From positions 1 through 64,000 of the forward strand of contig CAJLBJ010000005.1 of the NCBI GenBank assembly GCA_905204935.1: DNA of 64,000 nt. The letters are read 5' to 3'. Below are positions 1 through 10,134 of the stretch, piece by piece; the stretch's first letter is position 1; the number at the start of each line of letters is the position of its first letter. The notes under the pieces were generated by a model. That model was not told where the DNA came from. It ran no database searches and was given only the letters and a program-made list of their open reading frames with translations. The translations under genes were made by a program, and so were the position numbers. The stretch is from an uncultured Lactobacillus sp. Its GTDB lineage: Bacteria > Bacillota > Bacilli > Lactobacillales > Lactobacillaceae.

Positions 1-1
1 C

Positions 2-39
2 AAGTATACGATGATTTTATATATTTCATCTGTATACTT
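2..39. repeat. Short inverted repeat downstream of ileS
   Basis: The 132 bases beyond the ileS stop contain no gene. An 8-bp perfect inverted repeat (AAGTATAC at 2-9, GTATACTT at 32-39) has a 22-base loop and no strong T run, so it is at best a weak terminator for ileS. Nothing else is visible here. Confidence 0.25.
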
Positions 40-132
40 AGAAGGCATTATAGCCCAAAACCAGTAAAGAGAGCTTCACTATTAAAATGAATAACTTTAA
101 ACTTTATCAATCCGATTGGATAAATAATCTTA

Positions 133-2928
133 CTATTCTTCTAAGCCTTCTGTCAATGCTTGCGGGAAGTTTTCTTCGACAATTTGAGCACAGTGTCCAC
201 ACAATTGTCCAAAGTGTTCATGTGTACCAACATCTGTCTTAATCATTCGACAACGTGGACATACTTCGCCTTGGGCATGTTCAACTAATACAGCCATATC
301 ATCAAATTTAAGTGCCTGTGATGGGGCATCTGTCAAATCTGCAAGCGTCAATTTTGAGACAATCAATGCTTGACGAATATCTGCATTTAGCTTGCTTAAT
401 TGATCTTTGATATTTTCTGAAACATATAATGTTACTGCAGCTTCAAACGATTTACCGATTAGTTTTTGATTACGAGCTTCTTCTAAAGCCTTAAAGACAT
501 CTGAACGAACCTTCATGAAGCGACTCCAGTTTTCAAGCAAGTCTGCTTCTCTATCAAAATGTTCAACTAATGGCATTTCAGCTAATTGCACATAATCTTC
601 TTTTTCCTTAAGATATTCCCAAACTTCTTCTGTTGTATGTGGCATTACAGGTGTCATCAGCTTAGCTAAACGAACTGTTACATCATACAACACCGTTTGC
701 ATTGAACGGCGCTTATGGCTATCTTGTGCTTCAATATAAACAACATCTTTAGCCACATCTAGATAAAATGCAGATAAGTTTGTCGTAATAAAGTTGATTA
801 AGTTCTTATAAATATCCATGAACTGATAGTTACTATACGCATCAAGAATTTCTTTCGTAAATTTATTCACTAAGACAGTCATGTATTGATCGATAGCTTC
901 CATTTCACTAAATGCTACAGCATCCTTGCTTGGTTCAAAATCACTAACATTAGCCAACAAGAATCTAAAGGTATTACGAACCTTACGATAGCTTTCAGAA
1001 ATTTGTTGGAAGCTTTCCATAGACACACGTACATCAGCCGATGTATCAACACTCAAGACCCATAAACGAATGATTTCTGCACCCATCTTTTTAATGACTT
1101 CATCAGGCACAATAACATTACCAAGAGATTTACTCATCTTACGACCTTTACCATCCAATGTAAATCCTTGTGATAATACTTGCTTATATGGTGCATGATC
1201 AGAAACAGATACACTAGTAATCAAACTAGAGTTAAACCAACCGCGATATTGATCAGAACCTTCAAGGTATAAATCAGCCGGATAAGAAAGATAACTTCTT
1301 TGTGCGCACACACCTTGATGTGATGAACCAGAATCAAACCATACATCCATAATATCCATTTCTTTAGTAAAGATACCATTAGGTGAATGTTCACTCGTAA
1401 AACCAGCTGGTAATAATTCTTTAGCTTCTTTTTGGAACCAAATATTTGAGCCATGTTCTTCAACTAATTGAGCCACATGTTCAATTGTTTCTTTAGTCAT
1501 GATAGCTGTACCATCTTCGGCATAAAAAATTGGTAATGGCACACCCCAAACACGTTGACGTGAAATTACCCAGTCACCACGGTCACGAATCATGTTATAC
1601 AAACGTTTTTGACCCCATTCTGGGAAGAACTTAACTTCATTAATAGCGGATAAAATATTTTCTCTAATCTTATCAACAGAAGCAAACCATTGTGGGGTAG
1701 CTCTAAAGATGATAGGTTTTTTAGTACGCCAATCAAATGGATAACTATGTTCATAATCCATTTGTTTTAATAATAAACCTGCTTCTTGTAATTTCTTTAA
1801 AGAAACTGCATTAGCATCTTCGTAAAATACCCCAGCAAAATCTGCACCTGTGTCTTCTGTCATGTAACCACGATCATCGACTGGTACATAAATATCTAGA
1901 CCATATTTAGTCCCAACGTTAAAGTCATCTTCACCAAAACCAGGTGCCGTATGAACTAAACCAGTCCCAGAATCAAGTGTTACAAAGTCTCCAAGCATCA
2001 CTAATAATTCACGTTCTGGATAAAACGGATGCTGTGCTGTCATCTTTTCTAATTGTGCACCCTTGAAGGTTTCAACAATTTCAAATGCTTCCCAACCAAA
2101 AAGTTCTGCATTTTTATTGACTAATTCAGCAGCCAAGATGAATTTGCGTTCATCATTTTGTGGTTTAACAACAGCATATTCAAAGTTAGCATCAATTGTA
2201 ATCCCTTCAGAAGCTGGAATTGTCCATGGTGTTGTCGTCCAAACAACAAAATATGTGTTTGCATCTAACAATCCTTTACCATCGAAAACTTTTTCAGCGT
2301 AAAATGCAGATGGTGAAGTTACATCATGATATTCAACTTCAGCTTCAGCTAATGCTGATTCAGATGACCATGACCAAAAAACTGGCTTTTTACCTTTGTA
2401 AATTAAGCCACGTTCTACCATTTTTCCAAATACTCTAATTTGTTGGGCTTCAAATTCTGGATGCAAGGTCAAATATGGATTTTCCCATTCACCAGCAACC
2501 CCTAAACGCTTAAAATCAGTCCGTTGTTTATCAACTTGTTCTAATGCATATTCACGACATTTTTCACGAAATTCAGCCGTAGACATCGTCTTTCTATTAA
2601 CACCAGCTTTTTTTAATTGTTGTTCAATTGGTAAGCCGTGTGTATCCCATCCAGGAACATATGGAGCTCTAAAGCCCATCATTGATTTTGCACGTACGAT
2701 GAAATCTTTAGAAATCTTATTCATCGCATGTCCCATATGAATGTTACCATTCGCATATGGAGGGCCATCATGTAAAACAAATGTTGGTTTATCTGCATTT
2801 AATTTTTGACGCCGTCCATAAACTTGTTGTTCTTCCCATTCTTGTTGGCGTTGTACTTCTTTGACTGGCAAATTGCCGCGCATTGGAAACTTAGTCTTAC
2901 CTAAGTTTAAAGTATCTTTGATCCTCAT
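133..2928 (-). CDS. ileS: Isoleucyl-tRNA synthetase
   Basis: Class I aminoacyl-tRNA synthetase that charges tRNA-Ile with isoleucine in the cytosol. The 931-residue product has the HIGH-type motif HMGH at about residues 64-67, the KMSKS motif followed by LGN in the second half, an editing (CP1) insertion between them, and a C-terminal zinc-binding pair of motifs, CPRC and CGHC. The frame is open upstream to 3033, but those codons run through the T-box terminator. The ATG at 2928 has AGGAG about eight bases upstream and begins [10 protein letters not shown], the usual IleS N-terminus. The gene follows divIVA at the end of the dcw cluster and is controlled by the T-box leader just upstream. Confidence 0.98.
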   Translation of the reverse strand: MRIKDTLNLGKTKFPMRGNLPVKEVQRQQEWEEQQVYGRRQKLNADKPTFVLHDGPPYANGNIHMGHAMNKISKDFIVRAKSMMGFRAPYVPGWDTHGLPIEQQLKKAGVNRKTMSTAEFREKCREYALEQVDKQRTDFKRLGVAGEWENPYLTLHPEFEAQQIRVFGKMVERGLIYKGKKPVFWSWSSESALAEAEVEYHDVTSPSAFYAEKVFDGKGLLDANTYFVVWTTTPWTIPASEGITIDANFEYAVVKPQNDERKFILAAELVNKNAELFGWEAFEIVETFKGAQLEKMTAQHPFYPERELLVMLGDFVTLDSGTGLVHTAPGFGEDDFNVGTKYGLDIYVPVDDRGYMTEDTGADFAGVFYEDANAVSLKKLQEAGLLLKQMDYEHSYPFDWRTKKPIIFRATPQWFASVDKIRENILSAINEVKFFPEWGQKRLYNMIRDRGDWVISRQRVWGVPLPIFYAEDGTAIMTKETIEHVAQLVEEHGSNIWFQKEAKELLPAGFTSEHSPNGIFTKEMDIMDVWFDSGSSHQGVCAQRSYLSYPADLYLEGSDQYRGWFNSSLITSVSVSDHAPYKQVLSQGFTLDGKGRKMSKSLGNVIVPDEVIKKMGAEIIRLWVLSVDTSADVRVSMESFQQISESYRKVRNTFRFLLANVSDFEPSKDAVAFSEMEAIDQYMTVLVNKFTKEILDAYSNYQFMDIYKNLINFITTNLSAFYLDVAKDVVYIEAQDSHKRRSMQTVLYDVTVRLAKLMTPVMPHTTEEVWEYLKEKEDYVQLAEMPLVEHFDREADLLENWSRFMKVRSDVFKALEEARNQKLIGKSFEAAVTLYVSENIKDQLSKLNADIRQALIVSKLTLADLTDAPSQALKFDDMAVLVEHAQGEVCPRCRMIKTDVGTHEHFGQLCGHCAQIVEENFPQALTEGLEE

Positions 2929-2962
2929 GGCATAACTCCTTAAAAATATTTGATTGACAATG

Positions 2963-3172
2963 AAAAAGCCCCGTCCAACAAGGGACGAGGCTATCGTGGT
3001 ACCACCCAATTTTTGATTAAAAATCATTCTCAAGTCATTTTGTAACGGTAATGAGCCGATTGAACCTACTATAATTCAGTCCAACATAACGAAGATGATA
3101 AATCAGTAGGCCTAAAACATCGGACTTACACCATTCTCCGACTCGCTTGGTTTGTACCTAAAAATTCGTGTT
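2963..3172 (-). promoter_or_regulatory. T-box leader of ileS
   Basis: A tRNA-sensing antitermination leader. The T-box core GGGTGGTACCACG reads on the minus strand at 2995-3007. It is followed by a terminator hairpin (arms 2967-2976 and 2983-2992) and a T run at 2963-2967. Stem I features, including the purine-rich GGAGAATGGTG stretch, lie near 3135-3150. Placement directly before ileS implies sensing of uncharged tRNA-Ile. I could not assign the specifier codon with certainty. Confidence 0.93.
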
Positions 3173-3182
3173 CTTCTGAATT

Positions 3183-3914
3183 TTATTTTTCATCATCAAT
3201 GATGATATCTTCACCAAACTGTTGTGGTTTTGCAGTTTCTGTACTGTCAGGGAAAATCACAACAGTTTCAGATTCACTTGCTTGTTCCACAGCAAAATCT
3301 TCGGTAAGTACTGCATCATCACTATTTGAAATAGATTGTACTTCTTTAGCACTAGCTTTGTCAAGGTCTTCACTAAGACGAATCGCTTCTTGAATTTCTT
3401 CATAGCTACTTGTTTCGCCTTGTTTCAATATCTCATCCCATTCGCTGCCTTTAACAACTTCTAATTGAGATTCCATCATCACTTGTAGTTTCTGACGGAA
3501 AATCCGTGCTTGTTTACGTAAATCATCAGTCTCTAAAGCTAAGCGTTGAGCCTTTTGCGAAGCTTCTTCAATGATATGTCGTGCTTTTTCATTAGCCTGG
3601 TCGATAATATCTTGTCCTTGTTTTTGTGCTTCACGATTGATAATTTCAGCTTCGCGTTGAGAATTAGCCTTAACCTTATCAGCAGCTTCTTGAGCCACAA
3701 TAATCGATTGATTTAATGAATCTTTTAAATCATTGAAATATTTCAATTTTTCTTGACTTTGTTCTAGACTGCCTGTTAATTTATCATTTTCTTTTAGCAC
3801 TAACTCATAGTCTTTGATAATTTGATCTAAAAAATCATTAACTTCGTCTTGATCATATCCGCGCAACTTCACATGAAATTCCTTATTATGAATATCTAAT
3901 GGGGTCAATGTCAT
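3183..3914 (-). CDS. divIVA: Cell division initiation protein DivIVA
   Basis: A coiled-coil protein that binds curved membrane at the poles and septum and recruits division and wall-synthesis factors. The N-terminus MTLTPLDIHNKEF followed by GYDQDEVNDFLD is the lipid-binding DivIVA domain (about residues 1-60). It continues into a long Gln/Glu/Lys-rich coiled coil to about residue 165. The last 75 residues are acidic and low in complexity. At 243 residues it is longer than the B. subtilis protein because of this tail. It is the last dcw gene before ileS, about 35 bases downstream of ylmH, with AGGAGG before the ATG. Confidence 0.96.
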   Translation of the reverse strand: MTLTPLDIHNKEFHVKLRGYDQDEVNDFLDQIIKDYELVLKENDKLTGSLEQSQEKLKYFNDLKDSLNQSIIVAQEAADKVKANSQREAEIINREAQKQGQDIIDQANEKARHIIEEASQKAQRLALETDDLRKQARIFRQKLQVMMESQLEVVKGSEWDEILKQGETSSYEEIQEAIRLSEDLDKASAKEVQSISNSDDAVLTEDFAVEQASESETVVIFPDSTETAKPQQFGEDIIIDDEK

Positions 3915-3948
3915 TTCCCCAACACCTCCTATGTATGATGATATTTCA

Positions 3949-4737
3949 TCATTTTTTTCTTAAAATTGAAACTTCTAACTTAATTTTGCCTTTCTTAGAC
4001 ATGCCTAATACTTCATCTATTTGAATTCTTCCATAGCCACGTACAGATATCAAATCATACTGTGCTAACTCGTAATCAACACGTGGTAAAGTCATCCAAT
4101 TGAGTTGAACTTTTTTAGCCAAAATCAATTCTTTAGCATGTTTACGTGAGATATGATACAACTCAGCTATCACGTTATCGACACGTAAAGAACTAACTGT
4201 TTCTTGCTCTTTTTGCCAATCAATCTGCGTTGCTTGTAAAACGTCTTGTGTTTGTTGTAGATTAACTTTGATGGCTCCAATTTTTTGAACTTCATTTATC
4301 AAATACATTGCGACATTTGCTTGCACTACAACTTGCCAACGTTGCTGATTATGAATGATATCACCGAATACTTCTCGATTCAAACCACTATTTAATAAAG
4401 TTCCTAAAACCTGATTATGTTTAAGCGTTGCAAATTTAACCGGATAATTAATTTCTAATATAGCTATCTCAAAGTCACTAGCTTGCACCTCATAATACGG
4501 TGGATAAAATATTAATCGTTTGCGTTGGGCATCTGGATAAGCTCCCTGCTCACTAATTTTAACTCCACCATTGCGTTTAACTAAAGTGTTCGCAATATAA
4601 CACTGTCTAGGATCTAAAAAATGTGTCAAAATTGGACGATATTCATTTTCAGCTTGTGCTATCAAAGTAGCTAAATTATCTATCAATGGACGCTCTTCAG
4701 GACGAAAATGCTGATAAATTGCAGAATTATCCATCAT
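3949..4737 (-). CDS. ylmH: YlmH-type S4-domain RNA-binding protein
   Basis: A 262-residue protein of the YlmH family, regularly found between ylmG and divIVA in Firmicutes. The C-terminal third (about residues 180-255) reads as an S4 RNA-binding domain, with ISRKHAKELILAKKVQLNW and a later DLISVRGYGR. The N-terminal part (YRPILTHFLDPRQ) is typical of the family. Family knowledge links YlmH to ribosome-associated quality control and to division. Nothing here distinguishes these roles. Two adjacent ATG codons (4737, 4734) are possible starts behind a GGTGA site. Confidence 0.9.
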   Translation of the reverse strand: MMDNSAIYQHFRPEERPLIDNLATLIAQAENEYRPILTHFLDPRQCYIANTLVKRNGGVKISEQGAYPDAQRKRLIFYPPYYEVQASDFEIAILEINYPVKFATLKHNQVLGTLLNSGLNREVFGDIIHNQQRWQVVVQANVAMYLINEVQKIGAIKVNLQQTQDVLQATQIDWQKEQETVSSLRVDNVIAELYHISRKHAKELILAKKVQLNWMTLPRVDYELAQYDLISVRGYGRIQIDEVLGMSKKGKIKLEVSILRKK

Positions 4738-4744
4738 TTTTCAC

Positions 4745-5002
4745 CTAAAAGCCAAATAAAATAGCGTATAAACCTTGTTTAACAAATTCTAGGAAAATCA
4801 AAGCAACCAACGGGGCAAAACTTACACCCAATATCGGTGGTATAAAACGAAAAATATTCAAGTAAGGTTGACATACGCGCGTCAACAACTGACCAACCTT
4901 GGTTTGATATGCACCTGGAAACCATGACATCAAAACATAAACCAGAATCGCCATCTCATAAACTTCAAAGAATATATTGATTAACCGAATTAAAAATATC
5001 AC
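4745..5002 (-). CDS. ylmG: YggT/YlmG family membrane protein
   Basis: An 85-residue integral membrane protein of the YggT family (YlmG in Gram-positive dcw clusters). Two hydrophobic segments (about residues 1-25 and 55-82) flank the conserved loop SWFPGAYQTKVGQLL with RVCQPYLNIFR. Its role in division or envelope integrity is poorly defined. The start is a GTG at 5002 preceded by AGGAG at seven bases. It lies between sepF and ylmH with short gaps, so it is co-transcribed with them. Confidence 0.92.
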   Translation of the reverse strand: MIFLIRLINIFFEVYEMAILVYVLMSWFPGAYQTKVGQLLTRVCQPYLNIFRFIPPILGVSFAPLVALIFLEFVKQGLYAILFGF

Positions 5003-5020
5003 CTAAATGCTCCTACTCTT

Positions 5021-5443
5021 TTAAATATCTATCAACGAATTATCTGCCATGTCACCTTCGACAACATAATCATTTGGAGTACACAAAAAAATTTGTTCTC
5101 CAATCCGTTGAATCTTACCATCTACCGCCAAAACAACACCCGATAAAAAATCAACAACACGATGAGCTTGTTGATCATCCATTCTTTGGAAATTGACAAC
5201 TGCAGCTTGTCCATTTAACAAACGTGTCGCAATCGCTTTAACATCCGAGAAAACTCGTGGTTCAAAAATCATAATCTTTTTTTCACCATTATTCTTATTA
5301 ACCAAAGACATCACCTTTGTTTCTTTGGGAGTTGCTTGCGGTTTGGTTTCACTAAGGGAAGTGTCTGTTTCTTGATAATCCACATACTCTTCATAATCAT
5401 CATCACCATGAAAAAAATTGAAAAATTTTTCTTTAACCGCCAT
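5021..5443 (-). CDS. sepF: Cell division protein SepF
   Basis: An FtsZ-binding septum protein that tethers and bundles FtsZ filaments at the membrane. The 140-residue product starts MAVKEKFFNFFHG, an amphipathic membrane-binding helix. A linker follows, then the SepF core (about residues 55-135) with EPRVFSDVKAIATRLL, AAVVNFQRMD and RVVDFLSG. The frame extends to a TTG at 5449, but the ATG at 5443 has AGGGAGG well placed. It lies about 26 bases downstream of ftsZ, its binding partner. Confidence 0.96.
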   Translation of the reverse strand: MAVKEKFFNFFHGDDDYEEYVDYQETDTSLSETKPQATPKETKVMSLVNKNNGEKKIMIFEPRVFSDVKAIATRLLNGQAAVVNFQRMDDQQAHRVVDFLSGVVLAVDGKIQRIGEQIFLCTPNDYVVEGDMADNSLIDI

Positions 5444-5469
5444 TGTCAATTTCCTCCCTATTTTTAATT

Positions 5470-6666
5470 TTATTTATTACGATGACGTAAAAATGGTGGC
5501 ACATCTAAATTATCATCTGTATTTGTCTGAGCAAAATCTGTTCCAAAGACATTGAAATCTTTCTTTTCAATATCTTTAAAATCATTGTCGCGTTTCATTT
5601 GATTAACATTACGCTCGCCACTTAACTCGCGTGTTAAATCCCAATCACTCAAAGGATCTTTTTTCAAATTAGCTTGACTGTTGGTCATCAACTTAGCAGC
5701 TTTTTCTTTCTTATCAATTCCTGTTGCAATTACAGTAACAATAATTTCATCTTGCAAGTTTTCGTTAATCGAAGTACCAAAGATAATATTAACATCATTA
5801 GTTGCTGCTTGTCCTACAATGTCAGAAGCAATTTGTCCTTCATATAAGCTTAAATCTGGACCACCAGTAATATTTAACAAGACTTGTTCGGCACCAGCAA
5901 TGGAAACTTCCAATAATGGTGATGAAATAGCCTTCTTGGTTGCTTCTTCGGCACGGTTTTCGCCACTTGCAATACCAATTCCCATTAATGCAGATCCTTG
6001 ATTTTCCATAACAGTCTTCACATCGGCAAAATCTAAGTTCACATATCCTGGCGAAGTAATTAAATCAGAAATACCTTGAACACCTTGGCGTAAAACATTA
6101 TCTGCTTCTTGGAAAGCTTGCATCATTGGTGTCTTTTTATCAACAATTTCTAATAAACGATTATTTGAGATAACAACTAATGTATCAACTTGTTCCTTAA
6201 GTTGTACGATACCTTCAGCTGCATAATTTGAACGCTTTGGTCCTTCAAAAGTAAATGGACGTGTTACAACACCAACTGTTAATGCACCTTGTTCTTTTGC
6301 AATACGCGCGATAATTGGGGCTGCACCTGTACCAGTGCCACCGCCCATACCTGCTGTAACAAAAATCATATCAGCATCTTTTAACGCTTCAGCAATTACT
6401 TCTTCACTTTCTAAAGCTGCTTTACTACCAACTTCTGGTTGGAACCCAGCACCACGACCACCGGTCAATTTAGGACCCAATTGAATTTTGACTTCCGCTT
6501 TAGAGCTTTCTAAAGCTTGTACATCGGTATTAGCAACAATAAATTCAACACCTTTAACATCGTCTTGAATCATACGGTTAACGGCATTTCCACCAGCTCC
6601 ACCGACTCCAATTACTTTAATTCTTGCACCATTGCTTCCTGCCGTTGTATCTAATGAATATTCCAT
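5470..6666 (-). CDS. ftsZ: Cell division GTPase FtsZ
   Basis: The tubulin homologue that forms the Z ring at midcell. The 398-residue sequence has the GTP-binding signature GGGTGTG at residues 108-114, the early [15 protein letters not shown] motif and the synergy-loop region [11 protein letters not shown]. The variable linker (about 320-380) leads to the conserved C-terminal peptide DVPPFLRHR, which docks FtsA and SepF, both encoded beside it. AGGAGG precedes the ATG. It is co-transcribed with ftsA (17-base gap). Confidence 0.99.
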   Translation of the reverse strand: MEYSLDTTAGSNGARIKVIGVGGAGGNAVNRMIQDDVKGVEFIVANTDVQALESSKAEVKIQLGPKLTGGRGAGFQPEVGSKAALESEEVIAEALKDADMIFVTAGMGGGTGTGAAPIIARIAKEQGALTVGVVTRPFTFEGPKRSNYAAEGIVQLKEQVDTLVVISNNRLLEIVDKKTPMMQAFQEADNVLRQGVQGISDLITSPGYVNLDFADVKTVMENQGSALMGIGIASGENRAEEATKKAISSPLLEVSIAGAEQVLLNITGGPDLSLYEGQIASDIVGQAATNDVNIIFGTSINENLQDEIIVTVIATGIDKKEKAAKLMTNSQANLKKDPLSDWDLTRELSGERNVNQMKRDNDFKDIEKKDFNVFGTDFAQTNTDDNLDVPPFLRHRNK

Positions 6667-6683
6667 ACTTCATTTCCTCCTAG

Positions 6684-8018
6684 TTACTCATCATCATTGA
6701 ACATGCCTTTAAAGCCATTGAAAACTTTACTGAATAATCCACTTTTTTCTTCTTTTGGCATGTCATCTTGTTTTGTTGTTTGTTCATAAACTTTATGTGA
6801 TTCATTATTAATTATCTGTATGTTTGTTGATGCTTCAAGAGCCTCTTGTCCATCTAAAATGCCTTTTACTACCATATTAATTTCGCTTTGATTGGTTATG
6901 TGACTAATCAGTCCTATAACCTGCGCAAAGGATGGAATACGTAAATTCATTTCTTGAGGAACATAAATTTTCACATTCACTCCAAAAACATCTTGGGCTA
7001 ATTCTTTAACTCCCGGTAAGGCTGCCATCCCTCCGGTCAAAATAATTCCACCAGGTAATTGCAAAGCATTGATTTTTTCAAGTGCATTACGCATTTTACT
7101 GAATATTTGATACATACGTGCTTCAATAATTTCAGCTAAATATCTTTCAGTAATCTTTTCTGGTTCTTGCTGACCAACAACTTGCACTGGAAAGAAATCT
7201 TCATTAGAGGCTAATTGCGCTAAAGCATAACCATAATTACGTTTAAGGTTTTCTGCATCTTCAATTGAGGTATTCAAAACAACTGATATGTCACGGGTTA
7301 CGTAATCCCCGCCTTCTTGATCGACATAAGTATATTTTAATTTATGATCATGTACAACAGCGGCAGTTGTTTGACCACCACCTAGATCTATTAAGATTGC
7401 TCCAAAATCTTTTTCCCCATCATTTAAGGCAATCTCTGATAATGCAATTGGAGCAACTACTGTATTTTTAACGACTAAGCCTGCTTTTTCAATACATTTT
7501 TTTGTATTGTGTAAGATTGTCCGTGGCCCAGTATACATCACGCCGTGCATTTCCATACGCACGCCTACCATTCCACGTGGATCTTTAATGCCATCGAAAC
7601 CATCTACAATAAACTCATCTGGCACAATGTCAATGACATCTCTTTCAGGCGGAAGGTTTTGGACTAAAGCAGCTTCTGTAACCCTTCTCACATCATCATC
7701 GTCTATTTCTTTTGAACTACCATCTTCAGCATTAACAGCTACAATTCCTTTACATTGTTCAATTTGTAACATATTAGCTGGAACTCCAACCGTCACTTGA
7801 GAAACCGTTACACTTGCCTTTTCTTCAGCTTGTTTAATTGCAACCTTAATCGCACTAACAGCTTGATCTATGTCCACAATTACTCCTCGTCTCAAACCAT
7901 TTGACCGAGCATTACCATAACCTATAATGTTCAGTTGATTTTTAACATATTCTGCAATAATGACTTTTATTGATGTTGTTCCGATGTCCAATCCTACGTA
8001 AATTCCAGAATTTTCCAT
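6684..8018 (-). CDS. ftsA: Cell division protein FtsA
   Basis: An actin-like ATPase that anchors FtsZ filaments to the membrane and recruits later divisome proteins. The 444-residue protein begins MENSGIYVGLDIGTTSIKV (phosphate-1 loop) and has the ATPase motif LIDLGGGQTT. A SHS2 (1C) domain follows the first motif. It ends in an amphipathic membrane-targeting tail, SGLFSKVFNGFKGMF. The open frame reaches 8048, but the ATG at 8018 is preceded by GGAAGGA and gives the family N-terminus. A terminator between divIB and ftsA suggests that ftsAZ has its own promoter. Confidence 0.97.
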   Translation of the reverse strand: MENSGIYVGLDIGTTSIKVIIAEYVKNQLNIIGYGNARSNGLRRGVIVDIDQAVSAIKVAIKQAEEKASVTVSQVTVGVPANMLQIEQCKGIVAVNAEDGSSKEIDDDDVRRVTEAALVQNLPPERDVIDIVPDEFIVDGFDGIKDPRGMVGVRMEMHGVMYTGPRTILHNTKKCIEKAGLVVKNTVVAPIALSEIALNDGEKDFGAILIDLGGGQTTAAVVHDHKLKYTYVDQEGGDYVTRDISVVLNTSIEDAENLKRNYGYALAQLASNEDFFPVQVVGQQEPEKITERYLAEIIEARMYQIFSKMRNALEKINALQLPGGIILTGGMAALPGVKELAQDVFGVNVKIYVPQEMNLRIPSFAQVIGLISHITNQSEINMVVKGILDGQEALEASTNIQIINNESHKVYEQTTKQDDMPKEEKSGLFSKVFNGFKGMFNDDE

Positions 8019-8100
8019 CAACTCAAATCCTTCCACTAAAAATTTCACTTAATTAATTTACTTTTAATTGCAATTGTATACACTACGCTTCATTTTAACA

Positions 8101-8140
8101 TAAAAAAGGCCCTAAATACTATAATTTAAGACCTTTTAAT
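8101..8140 (-). terminator. Intrinsic terminator between divIB and ftsA
   Basis: Arms 8106-8117 and 8124-8135 pair over 12 positions if G-U pairs are allowed in the minus-strand RNA. They are followed by a run of six T. It would end the mraZ-divIB transcript just before ftsA and split the dcw cluster into two transcription units. Confidence 0.75.
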
Positions 8141-8151
8141 TATAAATTTTC

Positions 8152-9012
8152 TTATTTTGTTTGAGAATAGGGATAAGAATATGCCCCTACCTCTAAATCA
8201 ACGATTCCTTGATATCCCATACTTTCTGCAATCCCTGGATAATACCCGATTTTTTCATCAAAAGTAGCTGTAGTTGCAATGACTTCATTGCCATCATTCA
8301 TGTAAAGATGAACCTTACCTGGATCTGCTTTAGTCGGAATAAAATGCACCTCTGAAATAGCATTTATAATTTTGGGAGCAACATGTGAAAGTTGCTTGGC
8401 CATCTTTTTAATTTGTTTTTTTGTTCCACCATAAAAAACAGGATAATTACCGCTAATATTTTTTTCCGCAAGTGTTGCAGGAATGCCAGAAGTCGTTAAT
8501 TTATAATACTGATTATCTTTTAAAACATAACCAATCAACGGATAAGTCTTGACATTAATGATGACAGTACTTGTTTGATAGGAAATCTTTGTACTTTTAA
8601 CTTCACCAACATGTTGTGTAATTTTTTGCTCTAATTGCTTTGTATGTGGCTTTACATCAAATAAAGACTCATAATAGCTTAAACCACTGGCTTGAATTAC
8701 TTCTTTGCGCAAAAATGGATCATTGGTTTGCACAATTATTTTACATACTCTACTAAATGGTAAAATAAAAAATAACATGACTAACGCACAAGTGCCAAAT
8801 ACGGCTAACAAAATACTCATTCGCAAACGCAAGCGCTTTTGACGACTTTCTTTTAATTTAGGTAAATTTATTTTAATTGATTCTGGCTTAAAACGCTGCT
8901 TTTTTTGCTGTTTTTGTTGCCTTTTTTGGCGTTTTTGTTGTTCAATTTCCCAAGGAGTTAGCTCTTGATTAGCATAATAATCATTATTTTTACGGTTATT
9001 TTTTTTGACCAT
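8152..9012 (-). CDS. divIB: Cell division protein DivIB (FtsQ)
   Basis: A bitopic divisome protein that, with FtsL and DivIC, controls septal wall synthesis. The 286-residue product has a basic, Gln/Lys-rich cytoplasmic segment (about 1-70) and one membrane helix (about 72-92, LLAVFGTCALVMLFFILPF). An extracytoplasmic POTRA domain follows (ICKIIVQTNDPF onward), then the FtsQ/DivIB beta domain. AAAGGAG precedes the ATG. It is placed after murG as in other lactobacilli and is the last gene before the internal dcw terminator. Confidence 0.95.
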   Translation of the reverse strand: MVKKNNRKNNDYYANQELTPWEIEQQKRQKRQQKQQKKQRFKPESIKINLPKLKESRQKRLRLRMSILLAVFGTCALVMLFFILPFSRVCKIIVQTNDPFLRKEVIQASGLSYYESLFDVKPHTKQLEQKITQHVGEVKSTKISYQTSTVIINVKTYPLIGYVLKDNQYYKLTTSGIPATLAEKNISGNYPVFYGGTKKQIKKMAKQLSHVAPKIINAISEVHFIPTKADPGKVHLYMNDGNEVIATTATFDEKIGYYPGIAESMGYQGIVDLEVGAYSYPYSQTK

Positions 9013-9038
9013 CTAGCTAGCTCCTTTCTACTAAACTA

Positions 9039-10133
9039 CTACTTGTGCATTATATTTTCTAATACATCTATGACACGATCACTTGCATCTGCAACTCCAG
9101 CTTTTTTAGCATTTTGTGCCATTTTTTGGCGTTTTTGTTCATCACTTAACAAGTCATCTAGTGCCTCAAATAGACTTTGTGTAGTCAATTGATCTTCTTT
9201 AATCATCAAAGCTGCTTTTTTATTAACCAAGCTCAAAGCATTACTTGTTTGATGATCATGCGTTACATATGGACTTGGAATTAAGACGCTTGGAATGCCT
9301 AATGCTGTTATTTCAGCTAAACTCGTTGCACCAGCTCGCCCTACGATTACATCAATATCTGGCAACAATTCGGGCATATCATCAATATATGGAACCATCA
9401 CAAAATTATCCGGCAATTGTATGTTTGCAAATTTTTCTTTTATTTGTTGATAATGAACTTGGCCTGTAACAAATAAAACTTGATAATCTTTATCAGCAAA
9501 CAATGGCGCTGTTTGAATCGCAGTCTCATTAATTTTTTTAGCTCCTCTTGAACCACCAAAAATTAAAACAGTTTTTTTGCCTACCTGCAATCCATAATCC
9601 TTTAATCTTTGACTAGACTTAATTCCAACAACTTGTTGAGCACGTGGATTACCAGTAAACACAACTTTTTGTTTTGGAAAAGCTGTACTTACATCATCAA
9701 AACAAATACCAATCTTATCAACATAACGACTCAAAAACTTATTTGTTACCCCAGCTACACTATTTTGTTCATGAATAAAAGTTGCCACTCCTAATTTAGC
9801 AGCTGCATATACTACAGAACCACAAACATATCCGCCAGTTCCAACTACAACATCTGGTTTAAATTCACGAATAATTTGTTTAGCATCCCGTACACTCTTT
9901 AAAAATAAATAAACTGTTTTAAAGTTTTGCAACGATAATGACCGTTTGAAGCCTTGAATTTCGATTGTTTTAAAGTCGATTCCTGCATTAGGAACAATTC
10001 GACTTTCCAAACCTTTAGTGGTTCCAATATATAAAATTTGTGAATCTGGTTGCTTTTTTTTAACTTCTTCAATCAACGCTAACGCAGGATAAATATGACC
10101 ACCAGTTCCACCACCAGAGATTAATAGTCTCAT
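9039..10133 (-). CDS. murG: UDP-GlcNAc transferase MurG
   Basis: A membrane-associated GT28 glycosyltransferase that adds GlcNAc to undecaprenyl-PP-MurNAc-pentapeptide (lipid I) to form lipid II. The 364-residue sequence opens [20 protein letters not shown]. It also carries [19 protein letters not shown], the [10 protein letters not shown] loop and the nucleotide-binding [22 protein letters not shown] region. It follows murD with a single base between them, so the two are translationally coupled. Confidence 0.98.
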   Translation of the reverse strand: MRLLISGGGTGGHIYPALALIEEVKKKQPDSQILYIGTTKGLESRIVPNAGIDFKTIEIQGFKRSLSLQNFKTVYLFLKSVRDAKQIIREFKPDVVVGTGGYVCGSVVYAAAKLGVATFIHEQNSVAGVTNKFLSRYVDKIGICFDDVSTAFPKQKVVFTGNPRAQQVVGIKSSQRLKDYGLQVGKKTVLIFGGSRGAKKINETAIQTAPLFADKDYQVLFVTGQVHYQQIKEKFANIQLPDNFVMVPYIDDMPELLPDIDVIVGRAGATSLAEITALGIPSVLIPSPYVTHDHQTSNALSLVNKKAALMIKEDQLTTQSLFEALDDLLSDEQKRQKMAQNAKKAGVADASDRVIDVLENIMHK

Positions 10134-10134
10134 C

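Noticed and set aside
2929-3033. An N-terminal extension of IleS starting at 3033
   Set aside because: The extra codons translate the T-box antiterminator and terminator. The ATG at 2928 has a proper ribosome site and the family N-terminus.
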